This document shows, piece by piece, positions 1 to 6,324 of a stretch of 34,601 nt of DNA (position 1 is the stretch's first letter; every line of letters starts with the position of its first letter). A program made the translations under genes and the position numbers. Below the pieces are notes generated by a model, which saw only the letters and a list, made by a program, of their open reading frames with translations, made no database searches and was not told where the DNA came from. Source of the DNA: a virus; IMG/VR virus record IMGVR_UViG_3300020438_000127, positions 1 to 34,601 of that record; one strand, written 5' to 3'.

Positions 1-382
1 TCATCACCATCATCAGAGTACCAGGTTTACCCATGTAGTCCTTATTCAGGAAGAAATTGTTGGATACTGTGTGATAGACACCACGATGACCATTAGGGAA
101 ATACTTACTATCAGAGAGGAATACATTCACACCAACTTGATTGAGTGAGTGTAACATATTATGAAACTCACCAGTGACACTCGTGAATTCTTCCGTGTTA
201 TCATATTGTGATGAGATGTCAAGCATAGAGTATACTTTCACTACACCATCAGTACACTCACCTAACAACATACAACCCATACTATCCATGGAGTTGTATC
301 CTTGTGTGATCTTACTATCATCAGCAAATGCTGGTGTAGTGAGAGTTAATGCTGCTGCCAGTAGTACATTACGTAGTTTCAT
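1..382 (-). CDS. Secreted conserved hypothetical protein, N-terminal part (cut by window edge)
   Basis: An open frame of at least 127 codons starts with ATG at 382 and runs off the left edge. The first 20 residues are a clear Sec signal peptide: a basic start (MKLR), a hydrophobic core (VLLAAALTLTT) and an AFA cleavage site followed by DD. The mature part has two nearby cysteines (MGCMLLGEC) and the stretch YHTVSNNFFLNKDYM. From memory, similar exported proteins occur in marine cyanobacteria and their phages, some with a downstream HExxH-like motif that would lie outside this window, so I assign no function. A ribosome site (AAGG) lies about 9 nt upstream. The start overlaps the end of the preceding 46-residue gene by 14 nt, which suggests co-translation. 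Confidence 0.85.
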   Translation of the reverse strand, partial: MKLRNVLLAAALTLTTPAFADDSKITQGYNSMDSMGCMLLGECTDGVVKVYSMLDISSQYDNTEEFTSVTGEFHNMLHSLNQVGVNVFLSDSKYFPNGHRGVYHTVSNNFFLNKDYMGKPGTLMMVM

Positions 383-509
383 TTTGTTCACCTTGTGCTT
401 TGATTTGTTCGAGTAGTTGTTCAGAGTCAGCATAACGTTGTTCATTACATGCTACCATGTATTGTACGATTAGCTTACGCATCTCATCTGTTACTGTGTA
501 ATCATCCAT
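369..509 (-). CDS. Small hypothetical protein, 46 aa
   Basis: ATG at 509, TAA at 369-371, 46 residues, starting MDDYTVTDEM and ending in a Gln/Glu-rich helix. It fills the space between the 84-residue gene upstream (8 nt overlap) and the secreted-protein gene downstream (14 nt overlap). That gap-filling position, on the same strand, is the main reason to accept it. The sequence looks helical and soluble. I recognise no family. No strong Shine-Dalgarno is visible, so translation may be coupled to the upstream gene. Confidence 0.6.
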   Translation of the reverse strand: MDDYTVTDEMRKLIVQYMVACNEQRYADSEQLLEQIKAQGEQNETT

Positions 510-756
510 CGATTTCAGGAAATGAGAGATAAAAGTTCAAGAGATCATCCTCATTATAGAATGCTGTCTCTTCCTTCTCTAGATTTTCAGGGTCCATCCA
601 CTCAAAGAACTCATCAGCAAGTGCTAATGCGTTGTCAATCTCATCACGCTCCATGAAATAACGGAAACGTTCCACACACCAGTCATAGATGTCGTCACGT
701 TGTTCTGCTAAACGATCGACAGTTGCGGGATCAACAGTGATTTTGTAGTTGCTCAT
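502..756 (-). CDS. Small acidic hypothetical protein, 84 aa
   Basis: ATG at 756 lies in an ATGA overlap with the stop of the upstream gene (753), a typical coupled arrangement in this phage. The product is acidic and mostly helical, with Trp/Tyr-rich segments (DIYDWCVERFRYFM, FFEWMDPENL). It belongs to the four-gene chain 1234-369 whose members all overlap, so it is probably transcribed from the promoter at 1258-1286. It resembles small conserved cyanophage proteins of unknown role; I cannot name a function. Confidence 0.75.
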   Translation of the reverse strand: MSNYKITVDPATVDRLAEQRDDIYDWCVERFRYFMERDEIDNALALADEFFEWMDPENLEKEETAFYNEDDLLNFYLSFPEIDG

Positions 757-1001
757 GATTTGGTAGCGAAGAGAATGTTGGCGAGGTGATCGTATTGAAT
801 GAATTCTACATCCTTAGGGAGTAGAGAGACAGCAGCAGCAGCGAAATCGTTAGGAAACTTCTTGAACAAGCGCCAGTACTTCTGGACACCATCATAGTCT
901 AGATCTTCACGCGGAAGAATACGAATCTCCCACTCTCCTGGAGTATCTTTAGTTGGATAAGGTTGGATGAATTCCTTGATGTGATCTGCTAGCATGTTCA
1001 T
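753..1001 (-). CDS. Small hypothetical protein, 82 aa
   Basis: ATG at 1001 overlaps the end of the upstream gene by 4 nt, and its own stop overlaps the next ATG by 4 nt. The N-terminus (MNMLADHIKEFIQPYP) is followed by a mixed segment and a hydrophobic helix rich in alanine (FAAAAVSLLP). There is no signal peptide, clear membrane segment or recognised motif. Overlaps on both sides and the shared strand argue that it is a real gene of an early, non-structural operon. Confidence 0.72.
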   Translation of the reverse strand: MNMLADHIKEFIQPYPTKDTPGEWEIRILPREDLDYDGVQKYWRLFKKFPNDFAAAAVSLLPKDVEFIQYDHLANILFATKS

Positions 1002-1234
1002 TTGACAAAGACCTCGTTGAGTTTGGTGTGTTCTTCAGTTAGTTTAGCAATTTGTTGCATGTGATATGCTACGTGAGCAAGATACTCCTGCTCTTCTTCA
1101 TCAACTTCATCATAAGCAATGTCATAGCAGTCATCAATATCAACCGTGTTATCATCATAACACGTCATGCCATACATGGTATCCGTAGAAGAATCCATCG
1201 CATAGGCATTACCAGCAGCAACGAGATAGAACAT
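998..1234 (-). CDS. Acidic hypothetical protein, 78 aa
   Basis: First gene of the chain running to the left edge. ATG at 1234 lies 23 nt after the TATACT box of a strong sigma70-like promoter (1258-1286). No good Shine-Dalgarno is seen between them. The N-terminus is short and hydrophobic (MFYLVAAGNAYAM), the middle is very acidic (DEVDEEEQEY), and the end looks like a short coiled coil (QIAKLTEEHTKLNEV). An export signal is possible but not convincing. Function unknown. Confidence 0.72.
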   Translation of the reverse strand: MFYLVAAGNAYAMDSSTDTMYGMTCYDDNTVDIDDCYDIAYDEVDEEEQEYLAHVAYHMQQIAKLTEEHTKLNEVFVK

Positions 1235-1257
1235 GGGAGTGAAAGCAGGGTGAATTT

Positions 1258-1286
1258 AGTATACTATGTATTGGACTGAATGTCAA
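1258..1286 (-). promoter_or_regulatory. Sigma70-like promoter TTGACA-N17-TATACT
   Basis: TTGACA at 1286-1281 and TATACT at 1263-1258 are separated by exactly 17 nt. The next ATG (1234) starts 23 nt after the -10 box, so the leader is short. The -35 hexamer contains the TGA stop of the upstream 155-residue gene, so promoter and gene end are packed together. This is the type read by host vegetative RNA polymerase, expected of early phage genes. Confidence 0.8.
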
Positions 1287-1750
1287 GCGACATATTGTGC
1301 GTTACGGTAGAGATAACCACCTGCCCAATCAGCATGAGCAAGCATGAATTCACGCTCTTTGATGATCAGCATGTTGAAACGCACTCCCTTAGCAGGTGCT
1401 TTGACGCTCGCTGCTTTGTATACTTCACCAGTCTTCTTATCAATGAAGCAGTGAACACTACGTGAATTACCATCAGTAGTCATCATCACCTTGTGATACT
1501 TACGACCAGTGTCAACACTGAACTGATACGTACCAATGTTAGCCTTAAGGTCAGCAATCTTGTTCTCATAGAATTCTTTGTTATCAGGGTTGCTGGTAGC
1601 AAAGAACTCAGCACGACGGATAGACTCGTTAACGAAGTCTTGCTCTAGTGCTTGACAGAGACGGAATGTGTGCCCTAGGATCGCTTGGTTGATGTCATTA
1701 CGTGCCTCAGCAGCGGCAGCGTATTCAGCGAAGGTGACGGTGGCAGGCAT
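1283..1750 (-). CDS. Conserved hypothetical protein, 155 aa
   Basis: The frame is open up to 1939, but I choose ATG at 1750 because it lies 22 nt after a TATACT box and the longer version would read through that promoter. The N-terminal half is helical (AEYAAAAEARND, NESIRRAEFFA). The C-terminal half looks like a compact beta domain with TGRKYHKVMM, VHCFIDKKTGEVYK and the end DWAGGYLYRNAQY. I recall this C-terminal pattern (fixed Lys-Thr-Gly-Glu-Val-Tyr-Lys, then Pro-Ala-Lys-Gly-Val-Arg) from many cyanophage genomes, where it has no assigned function. No catalytic residues are recognised. Confidence 0.82.
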   Translation of the reverse strand: MPATVTFAEYAAAAEARNDINQAILGHTFRLCQALEQDFVNESIRRAEFFATSNPDNKEFYENKIADLKANIGTYQFSVDTGRKYHKVMMTTDGNSRSVHCFIDKKTGEVYKAASVKAPAKGVRFNMLIIKEREFMLAHADWAGGYLYRNAQYVA

Positions 1751-1772
1751 GGTGTGTTTGTTTGTTGAACTT

Positions 1773-1793
1773 AGTATAGGGCATCTGGTGCCC
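1773..1793 (-). promoter_or_regulatory. Promoter -10 box with abutting inverted repeat
   Basis: TATACT at 1778-1773 is directly preceded by a perfect inverted repeat GGGCA-N5-TGCCC (1779-1793). No -35 resembling TTGACA is present at the usual distance. ATG of the 155-residue gene follows after 22 nt. The inverted repeat would occupy the promoter spacer, so it could be an operator or mark an activator-dependent promoter. Confidence 0.55.
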
Positions 1794-1799
1794 AGTGGA

Positions 1800-2030
1800 T
1801 CAGTTGGTGGGCACTTCGGTCGCTGGCACACGGGAGACGGTGAAACTCTTGATCTCATAGTTTCTCCATGCGTCACATGCCTCCTGCACCATGCGCTCCA
1901 TCTGCCTCTCCATGCCCTTGTGAGTCGTACACTTGCCACACTTGCGGAAGTAGGTGATAGGGTGCTGTGGAGACGCGATAGTCTTGACCTCGATCTTGTA
2001 GTGTGAGTGCTTGACGACTGTGACTGTCAT
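1800..2030 (-). CDS. Small basic CxxC protein, 76 aa, unknown
   Basis: ATG at 2030, 26 nt after a TATACT box, in the leader pattern ACACACCACATG also found before the gene at 3321. The product is basic and carries one CxxC pair (RKCGKCTTHKG) with nearby histidines, which could bind a metal or be redox-active, but a single pair is not diagnostic. The C-terminus is Val/Thr/Pro-rich. The gene is visibly richer in G and C than its neighbours, which may mean recent acquisition. Another reading frame covers much of this stretch (1873-2166), but only this one has the promoter-spaced start. Confidence 0.62.
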   Translation of the reverse strand: MTVTVVKHSHYKIEVKTIASPQHPITYFRKCGKCTTHKGMERQMERMVQEACDAWRNYEIKSFTVSRVPATEVPTN

Positions 2031-2056
2031 GTGGTGTGTCCCGTGCTGATGAATAT

Positions 2057-2085
2057 AGTATAGGGCATTTGGATGCCCTGTGTGC
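2057..2085 (-). promoter_or_regulatory. Promoter -10 box with abutting palindrome
   Basis: TATACT at 2062-2057 is immediately preceded by the perfect inverted repeat GGGCAT-N4-ATGCCC (2063-2078). At -35 spacing the sequence is GCACAC (2085-2080), not TTGACA. The gene at 2030 starts 26 nt downstream. The design closely matches the element at 1773-1793. Confidence 0.55.
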
Positions 2086-2099
2086 GTTCAGTGGACAGT

Positions 2100-2315
2100 T
2101 CACGAGGTGGTCAGTCGAGACATGCTGATCATGAATAGGAAGACTACCATGATCACCACATCCCATGATTTTGTTCTGATGAAGTATGGGATGCTAATCA
2201 GATCAGCAACACAATTCAACATCACACCAGCGATCACATTCACATGAAGAATCACAAAATAGGCAGTGATAACACCAACGCTGCCTAATACTCTTGCTTT
2301 ACTATCGAGTTTCAT
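2100..2315 (-). CDS. Small two-helix membrane protein, 71 aa
   Basis: ATG at 2315 directly follows the TGA of the upstream 52-residue gene (2316), with no gap. The product has two or three hydrophobic segments: residues about 9-28 (VLGSVGVITAYFVILHVNV), 28-45, and 52-65 (DVVIMVVFLFMISM), separated by a short polar piece with KSWD. An inner-membrane location is likely. From memory, similar small membrane proteins are widespread in T4-like cyanophages without known function. The layout loosely recalls half of a PnuC- or SWEET-like transporter, but it is far too short to call one. Confidence 0.75.
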   Translation of the reverse strand: MKLDSKARVLGSVGVITAYFVILHVNVIAGVMLNCVADLISIPYFIRTKSWDVVIMVVFLFMISMSRLTTS

Positions 2316-2474
2316 TCATAGTAGATCCAATGCTTCTGGTGATAGTTCATCACTAGCACTCTGACGCCAGTTCTTATTCACCTTGTCAAAGTCTTCTACA
2401 ATATCCCACGCTGGTTGAGCATCATCGATGTTCTCAAGAATCCAACGGTCGAGCATTACTTCTGAAATAGACAT
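2316..2474 (-). CDS. Small hypothetical protein, 52 aa
   Basis: ATG at 2474 begins just after the stop of the 93-residue gene (2477) and its TGA abuts the ATG at 2315. It encodes MSISEVMLDR and then an acidic helical protein with several Trp residues, ending LSPEALDLL. The exact fit between two accepted genes on the same strand supports it. It looks like a soluble helical protein; family unknown. Confidence 0.65.
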   Translation of the reverse strand: MSISEVMLDRWILENIDDAQPAWDIVEDFDKVNKNWRQSASDELSPEALDLL

Positions 2475-2476
2475 GA

Positions 2477-2758
2477 TTAGTCAGTTGATACAAATGATTT
2501 GAGTAGTGGCATAGCAGAGTATGCCGTAGTGTTGCTTACGTCTACAGTTTTACCTGGACGTTTGTGGTTAATTGGGGCAATGTAACATTGCTTTTTTGTG
2601 TTGTAGAATCCCCAGATCGATCGGACAGGCTCATTAGTGTAACTAAACCGAGCATGATTCCGAATCCAAATGCCAACGACGTTGGACTTATGTTCATGAA
2701 TCTCATAAGTGAAACCTTTGGGAGCAGAGTGTGGGAAATCAGATGGTAGTTCTGTCAT
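2477..2758 (-). CDS. Conserved hypothetical protein, 93 aa
   Basis: ATG at 2758 overlaps the upstream stop by one base (TAATG). The protein appears to be a small alpha/beta domain: FTYEIHEHKSNVVGIWIR, then VRSIWGFYNTKKQCYIAPIN and a tail TTAYSAMPLL. From memory, the WGFY...APIN pattern and the YSAMP ending are seen in many cyanophage proteins of unknown function. No catalytic motif is visible. It is translated together with the 67- and 52-residue genes around it. Confidence 0.8.
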   Translation of the reverse strand: MTELPSDFPHSAPKGFTYEIHEHKSNVVGIWIRNHARFSYTNEPVRSIWGFYNTKKQCYIAPINHKRPGKTVDVSNTTAYSAMPLLKSFVSTD

Positions 2759-2961
2759 TAAAGATCAGCATGGAGCATCTCATCAACAGTCATCTCAAGT
2801 TCTGCTGCTCGCAGTTCTAGTTCATCACAACATGTGTCATCATCATGGAGATCAAACATATCAGTGTCAATATGCTTGGTGAACTTACCAAACAACATAT
2901 CAAGAAAATTGTGGTCGTCTTTAGTGAACATGTGTAGTTCCTTGTTGAATGGTTGAGTCAT
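2758..2961 (-). CDS. Acidic hypothetical protein, 67 aa
   Basis: ATG at 2961; the stop shares one base with the next ATG at 2758. The product is strongly acidic in its second half (HDDDTCCDELELRAAELEM) with a CC pair, and looks helical. Its first 41 nt overlap the end of the proposed 49-residue membrane protein in another frame. Function unknown. Confidence 0.68.
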   Translation of the reverse strand: MTQPFNKELHMFTKDDHNFLDMLFGKFTKHIDTDMFDLHDDDTCCDELELRAAELEMTVDEMLHADL

Positions 2962-3070
2962 AGTAGTTCATCATCTTAGCATCACGCTGTGCTAAGAATA
3001 GCAGATAGCATGTGATAGTGACAAAGGCAATAATGCCACTTAGGAGAAACTGAGTACCTGTACCTCTCAT
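2921..3070 (-). CDS. Single-pass membrane peptide, 49 aa
   Basis: ATG at 3070 overlaps the upstream TGA by one base (TGATG), a sign of coupled translation. Residues 8-27 form one good membrane helix (FLLSGIIAFVTITCYLLFLA), followed by a charged segment QRDAK and a short polar tail. It fills most of the 108-base gap between two genes and overlaps the next gene by 41 nt, which is long for this phage. The clean helix and exact coupling make it plausible; without them the gap would be unexplained. Confidence 0.5.
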   Translation of the reverse strand: MRGTGTQFLLSGIIAFVTITCYLLFLAQRDAKMMNYYDSTIQQGTTHVH

Positions 3071-3321
3071 CAAACTGCCATCGGGGTGTACTCAGAGCGA
3101 GGCATCTGATCTACGTTATAACCAGTGACCTCAGCACCGTTAGCAATGCGCTCTGCCCACTCATTTTTAGCAGTGAGCATGGTGACAGTGCTGTAAGACT
3201 TGAGACCGTTAGCATTGAAGGTGACACGCTTCTGGAAACGCTTGACGACAGTGCCAGACTCTTCAGCGATGAATGCTTCGGGAAAGAAGTCAACTGTGGT
3301 GACGAGTGTGGTGAGTTGCAT
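3070..3321 (-). CDS. Small hypothetical protein, 83 aa
   Basis: The frame is open to 3354, but ATG at 3321 is preferred: it has an AAAGGA ribosome site 9 nt upstream and lies 24 nt after a TATATT box. The longer form would begin inside that promoter. The product (MQLTTLVTTVDFFPEAFIAE at the start) looks like a small beta-rich domain with KRVTFNANGLKSYSTVTML. The leader ACACACCACATG is the same as before the gene at 2030. Function unknown. Confidence 0.75.
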   Translation of the reverse strand: MQLTTLVTTVDFFPEAFIAEESGTVVKRFQKRVTFNANGLKSYSTVTMLTAKNEWAERIANGAEVTGYNVDQMPRSEYTPMAV

Positions 3322-3345
3322 GTGGTGTGTTCCTTTGACTCTCTT

Positions 3346-3374
3346 AATATACACGGTTATGGGGTGCTGTGCGC
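3346..3374 (-). promoter_or_regulatory. Putative promoter with TATATT -10 box
   Basis: TATATT at 3351-3346 lies 24 nt before ATG at 3321. At -35 spacing the sequence is GCGCAC (3374-3369), similar to GCACAC at the 2057 promoter and unlike TTGACA. It overlaps the 3' end of the 59-residue gene (TAA at 3357). Placement matches the other short-leader promoters in this region. Confidence 0.45.
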
Positions 3375-3536
3375 GTTTGGTAGACAGTTCTCAAACTGGT
3401 TGTAAAGGGCAGCATCGTTGATTCCATTCTTTACCATACAGTCGGTTGAATATCCGAGAGGACACCCAACCATAAGATCCATCACGTATCGGATCTCAGA
3501 GGGCGTTAGAGGCACTTCTATAGTCTGGTCAGTCAT
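3357..3536 (-). CDS. Small hypothetical protein, 59 aa, behind the methyltransferase
   Basis: ATG at 3536 overlaps the TGA of the methyltransferase gene (ATGA), so I take this start rather than the in-frame one at 3617, which lies inside that gene. The protein begins MTDQTIEVPLTPSEIRYVMD and contains two cysteines (GCPLGYSTDC). Coupling places it in the same transcript as the restriction-like cassette, although it may be an unrelated passenger. It has no recognised fold. Confidence 0.7.
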   Translation of the reverse strand: MTDQTIEVPLTPSEIRYVMDLMVGCPLGYSTDCMVKNGINDAALYNQFENCLPNAHSTP

Positions 3537-4417
3537 AAGTGGTTCAAGACGCTTGTGGGCGATTGTGGAGGGGTCTCTGGACATTCTGATCTTAGTCGAT
3601 CTGATGCGATTTGACAATAGTGCTCATCAGAATCAATTCCAATGAAGTTTCTATCAATACCTAGAGCAGCAACGCCAGTTGTTCCACTGCCACAAAATGG
3701 GTCGAGTACGGTAGAATTAATGGGAGAATAGATTTTGATAAGATACTCCATCAAACTCACAGGTTTGACTGTAGGGTGATCGTTATCTTGTCCCTTCTCT
3801 TTACGTGTGGCACGAGGAGCATAGAAATACTTTTGATGCTCATGTTGTACATCACCAATGATATTTGATGGATAGCGTCCATCAGGATTAGCATCTACAG
3901 TTCCAAACTCTTTCTGTGTGCCTGTAGTTTTACCATCCTTACCAAATGTGCGACGTTTAGCACCTTGTGCCACCCAACCAGTAGGAGGTTTCTTATCCCA
4001 CGGAATACGAGTGTTAGTTATATCAATCATTCCGCATCCCCATTCCTCAAAGTTATCCTTGAGCGTACCTTTGTACGGTTTCTGTGCTACGACAATGGGT
4101 TCGTGTGCGGGTTTAAGTTTATTATACTTGGGCATCTTGGTGGTAGTCATCCACATGATCTGATCTTTAATCATAAATCCCGCGTCTTCTACATTACATG
4201 CGAGTCTATGATACAATTCAGGAGAACAGAACGCAAGACAGAATGCACCAGGGCGAAGTGTACGATATACTTCACGCCAGATGTCTACATCAGGAACAGA
4301 ATGATCCCAATGATCCATACCCATACCATAAGGAGGGTCAGTAATACAAGAATGAAAAAAGTTCTCCCCATAAGTGGAGAGAACAGATTGGCAGTTACCC
4401 GCGAGGATGTTATACAT
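3533..4417 (-). CDS. DNA methyltransferase, beta-class N6-adenine/N4-cytosine type
   Basis: A 294-residue protein of the N6/N4 methylase family (PF01555 type). The catalytic motif DPPYG is at residues 27-31, before the SAM-binding motif DPFCGSGTTG at 239-248; this order defines the beta class. HPTVKP at about 214-219 and GRYPSNII at about 180-187 are further family signatures. The middle section (about 100-200) would carry target recognition. DPPY rather than SPPY favours adenine-N6, but this is not decisive. Length is normal for an intact enzyme. It follows the ParB-like gene with a one-base overlap (TAATG). Together with the endonuclease-like gene upstream this suggests a modification partner, or protection of phage DNA against host enzymes. 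Confidence 0.92.
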   Translation of the reverse strand: MYNILAGNCQSVLSTYGENFFHSCITDPPYGMGMDHWDHSVPDVDIWREVYRTLRPGAFCLAFCSPELYHRLACNVEDAGFMIKDQIMWMTTTKMPKYNKLKPAHEPIVVAQKPYKGTLKDNFEEWGCGMIDITNTRIPWDKKPPTGWVAQGAKRRTFGKDGKTTGTQKEFGTVDANPDGRYPSNIIGDVQHEHQKYFYAPRATRKEKGQDNDHPTVKPVSLMEYLIKIYSPINSTVLDPFCGSGTTGVAALGIDRNFIGIDSDEHYCQIASDRLRSECPETPPQSPTSVLNHL

Positions 4418-5577
4418 TAATACAGTTTAATCATTTTAGTTTCTCCAGCAAACTCAGGAAATGCTTCGTACATAGGCAAAGTACCAAGATTATCAACATA
4501 GATCATCTGATATGCTTCACCCATCATCTTCATGTGGTCACCAACCTTTTGGATAAACATGCGGCGCATTTCATCTGCTTTTATAGCATCAATTTTACCA
4601 GATTTCTTCAAAGAAAACAAGACCTTAAGAGGACCATTCTTATCAAGAACATGTTGAGCCCACTTATATGCTACCTCCTCAACACCACGACCTTCATCCT
4701 GAGAAAGAATAATGGGGATATCATTGTTAGAAATGAAGTCATAATTTTTAGTACCAGATTTAACCCATTCCTGAAACGTTTCTTCTACATACTCTGCCAT
4801 AAAAAGAGAATCCCATTTCTTACGTTCAGGAGTAAATCCACCTTTGTGTCCTAGTCGTCGAACGATAGCATCACGAGTTTTGGCATGAACGTGATATGAT
4901 TCAACTTCATCTAACATAGATTTTTCTTCCTTTTCAGGTGTAGGAGCGTTAGCAATAGCAACAGAAATGTCAGAGTTGGGATCCTGAAGTTGACGTAAAA
5001 TGCTGTTAATAATGTCACCATCCTTACGGGGATTAGATGAATAAAGATTACGATTCGCTTCAGCAGTTGCCCATTTAATAAGTTTGCTAATGGTAATGTC
5101 AATAATCCAGGCAAGAATATGAGTTTGACCAGCGAGTCGAGCAGCGTAAAGACGATGAGTAAGATTAGCAATACCATAAATTCTCTCTACGCCATCAGAG
5201 GAAAAACTCATACCTTGAAACTCTTTAGGAAGACGAAATACTGCTCCCTGCATTAAAAGAGGATCCCACTTCTTATCAAGCATATCTTTAGCAATACTAT
5301 CTACAGTATCCTGATCTTTATCATCATCAGCACGGGTTTGAAATCCACGGGGGCGATCTAATTCTTTATCATATTTGTGAGCAATATATCCCAAATCATG
5401 AATCTGACGAATGTCAATTAAAACAGGATGGTCAGTAACTGCCTTACCATATCCTTCAAGAAGAGTGTTGATATGAGGACCTTGCTTACAGTCTTCAAAT
5501 AATTCTGTATTGAAACAAAGATTTTCATTTACCTCAATACTAGTATCTAAGTGGAGAGTTTCTTCTAAAATTTCCAT
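4417..5577 (-). CDS. ParB/sulfiredoxin-fold-like protein, 386 aa
   Basis: The frame opens with TTG at 5607, but ATG at 5577 is the first standard start and is preferred. Residues about 52-160 resemble a ParB N-terminal nuclease-like domain: VLIDIRQIHDLGYIAHKYD, the Asp-Arg-Pro-Arg stretch, WDPLL, then ANLTHRLYAARLAG followed by HILAWIID. The HR inside that motif corresponds to the HR of the ParB/Srx GxxHR signature, although the usual Asp-Gly before it is replaced. The remaining roughly 225 residues are mostly helical and unknown. Plasmid partition is unlikely here. ParB-like domains are often found next to or fused with DNA methylases in phages. Sitting between an endonuclease-like gene and a methylase, it may provide DNA binding, nicking or control. 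Confidence 0.7.
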   Translation of the reverse strand: MEILEETLHLDTSIEVNENLCFNTELFEDCKQGPHINTLLEGYGKAVTDHPVLIDIRQIHDLGYIAHKYDKELDRPRGFQTRADDDKDQDTVDSIAKDMLDKKWDPLLMQGAVFRLPKEFQGMSFSSDGVERIYGIANLTHRLYAARLAGQTHILAWIIDITISKLIKWATAEANRNLYSSNPRKDGDIINSILRQLQDPNSDISVAIANAPTPEKEEKSMLDEVESYHVHAKTRDAIVRRLGHKGGFTPERKKWDSLFMAEYVEETFQEWVKSGTKNYDFISNNDIPIILSQDEGRGVEEVAYKWAQHVLDKNGPLKVLFSLKKSGKIDAIKADEMRRMFIQKVGDHMKMMGEAYQMIYVDNLGTLPMYEAFPEFAGETKMIKLY

Positions 5578-5596
5578 TGTTTTTGTTTGTGTGTAA

Positions 5597-6271
5597 TTAT
5601 TGGTCAAAAAGATTTAATGCTTGCTCTTCAAGAGATTCTGAATACTCCCAAAGATCAGCATCCTTGTGCTCAAATCTCTCAGCATATTCTGGTTTGATTC
5701 TACCAAGTTCAGATGCAAGTTTCTTTTTAAGGTAGATAGCATGATCTTCCATACCTTTAGCAAACGCCAAGACTGCTTTCGCTTCTACATCATTAATAAT
5801 TTGCTCGCCATGACGTATGATAATCACATTACTAGATGCCTTGTAAGTCAAATAGATAGTCACCCTAACTTTATCTGGATCATTCAAACCAGCGTTGAAT
5901 TTAGGAGTCTTTGATCCAGAAAAAATAGACTTACACTCAATAAATTTAATCTCATCAGGGTGAACAACAATGAAATCAGGAGTGCTCTTGGGAAGGTCAA
6001 GAACATAAACAGTCTTACCATCATCACAACCGCCAATATAGACTCTACACTTAGGTGTTGCTTTAGGGTGAATCTTTTTCTTCATAGAAGCAGTGAGATC
6101 CTTCACCTCAACTAAATCAAACTCAAAGATCAGGTCATCAAGAACAAGTGTCTCAAAGGTCTGACCTGAATTTTGATCAGTGTTTTGGGTGTCAGGGACC
6201 AAACTCTTTTTGTTGTCAGAGATTCTATCCAACACAGTCCTGATCTGCTTGCGAAAAACTGAGGAAGACAT
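5597..6271 (-). CDS. PD-(D/E)xK type II restriction endonuclease-like protein
   Basis: ATG at 6271 (224 aa) is chosen because the longer TTG-started frame at 6307 would begin inside the promoter. The active-site pattern is clear: TPDFIVV with Asp99, then IKFIECKS with Glu112 and Lys114, the spacing expected of a PD-(D/E)xK nuclease. It is followed by PKFNAGLNDPD, a stretch I recall from type II restriction enzymes of the HaeIII/NgoPII sort. The N-terminus is basic and helical; the C-terminus is helical and charged. It is the first gene of a transcript continuing into the ParB-like and methylase genes. Which site it cuts cannot be read from sequence. A Holliday-junction or recombination nuclease is the main alternative. 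Confidence 0.75.
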   Translation of the reverse strand: MSSSVFRKQIRTVLDRISDNKKSLVPDTQNTDQNSGQTFETLVLDDLIFEFDLVEVKDLTASMKKKIHPKATPKCRVYIGGCDDGKTVYVLDLPKSTPDFIVVHPDEIKFIECKSIFSGSKTPKFNAGLNDPDKVRVTIYLTYKASSNVIIIRHGEQIINDVEAKAVLAFAKGMEDHAIYLKKKLASELGRIKPEYAERFEHKDADLWEYSESLEEQALNLFDQ

Positions 6272-6295
6272 GAACGCTTGCTTGGTTATGAATAT

Positions 6296-6324
6296 AGTAT
6301 GACACAAAAAAAGGGGTGTGTCAA
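6296..6324 (-). promoter_or_regulatory. Sigma70-like promoter TTGACA-N17-CATACT for the restriction-like cassette
   Basis: TTGACA at 6324-6319 and CATACT at 6301-6296, spacer 17 nt. The nuclease ATG at 6271 lies 24 nt after the -10 box. The -35 hexamer sits in the loop side of the terminator hairpin of the upstream gene, so both signals share the same bases. Confidence 0.75.

Noticed and set aside
1751-1939. Longer start for the 155-residue gene
   Set aside because: It would read through the TATACT box and inverted repeat and overlap the 76-residue gene in another frame.
1873-2166. 97-residue frame on the minus strand
   Set aside because: It covers the promoter at 2057 and the ends of two better genes, and its composition is that of an out-of-frame shadow.
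5578-5607. TTG start for the ParB-like gene overlapping the nuclease gene
   Set aside because: ATG at 5577 is a standard start and the extra ten residues show no conserved pattern; TTG remains possible.
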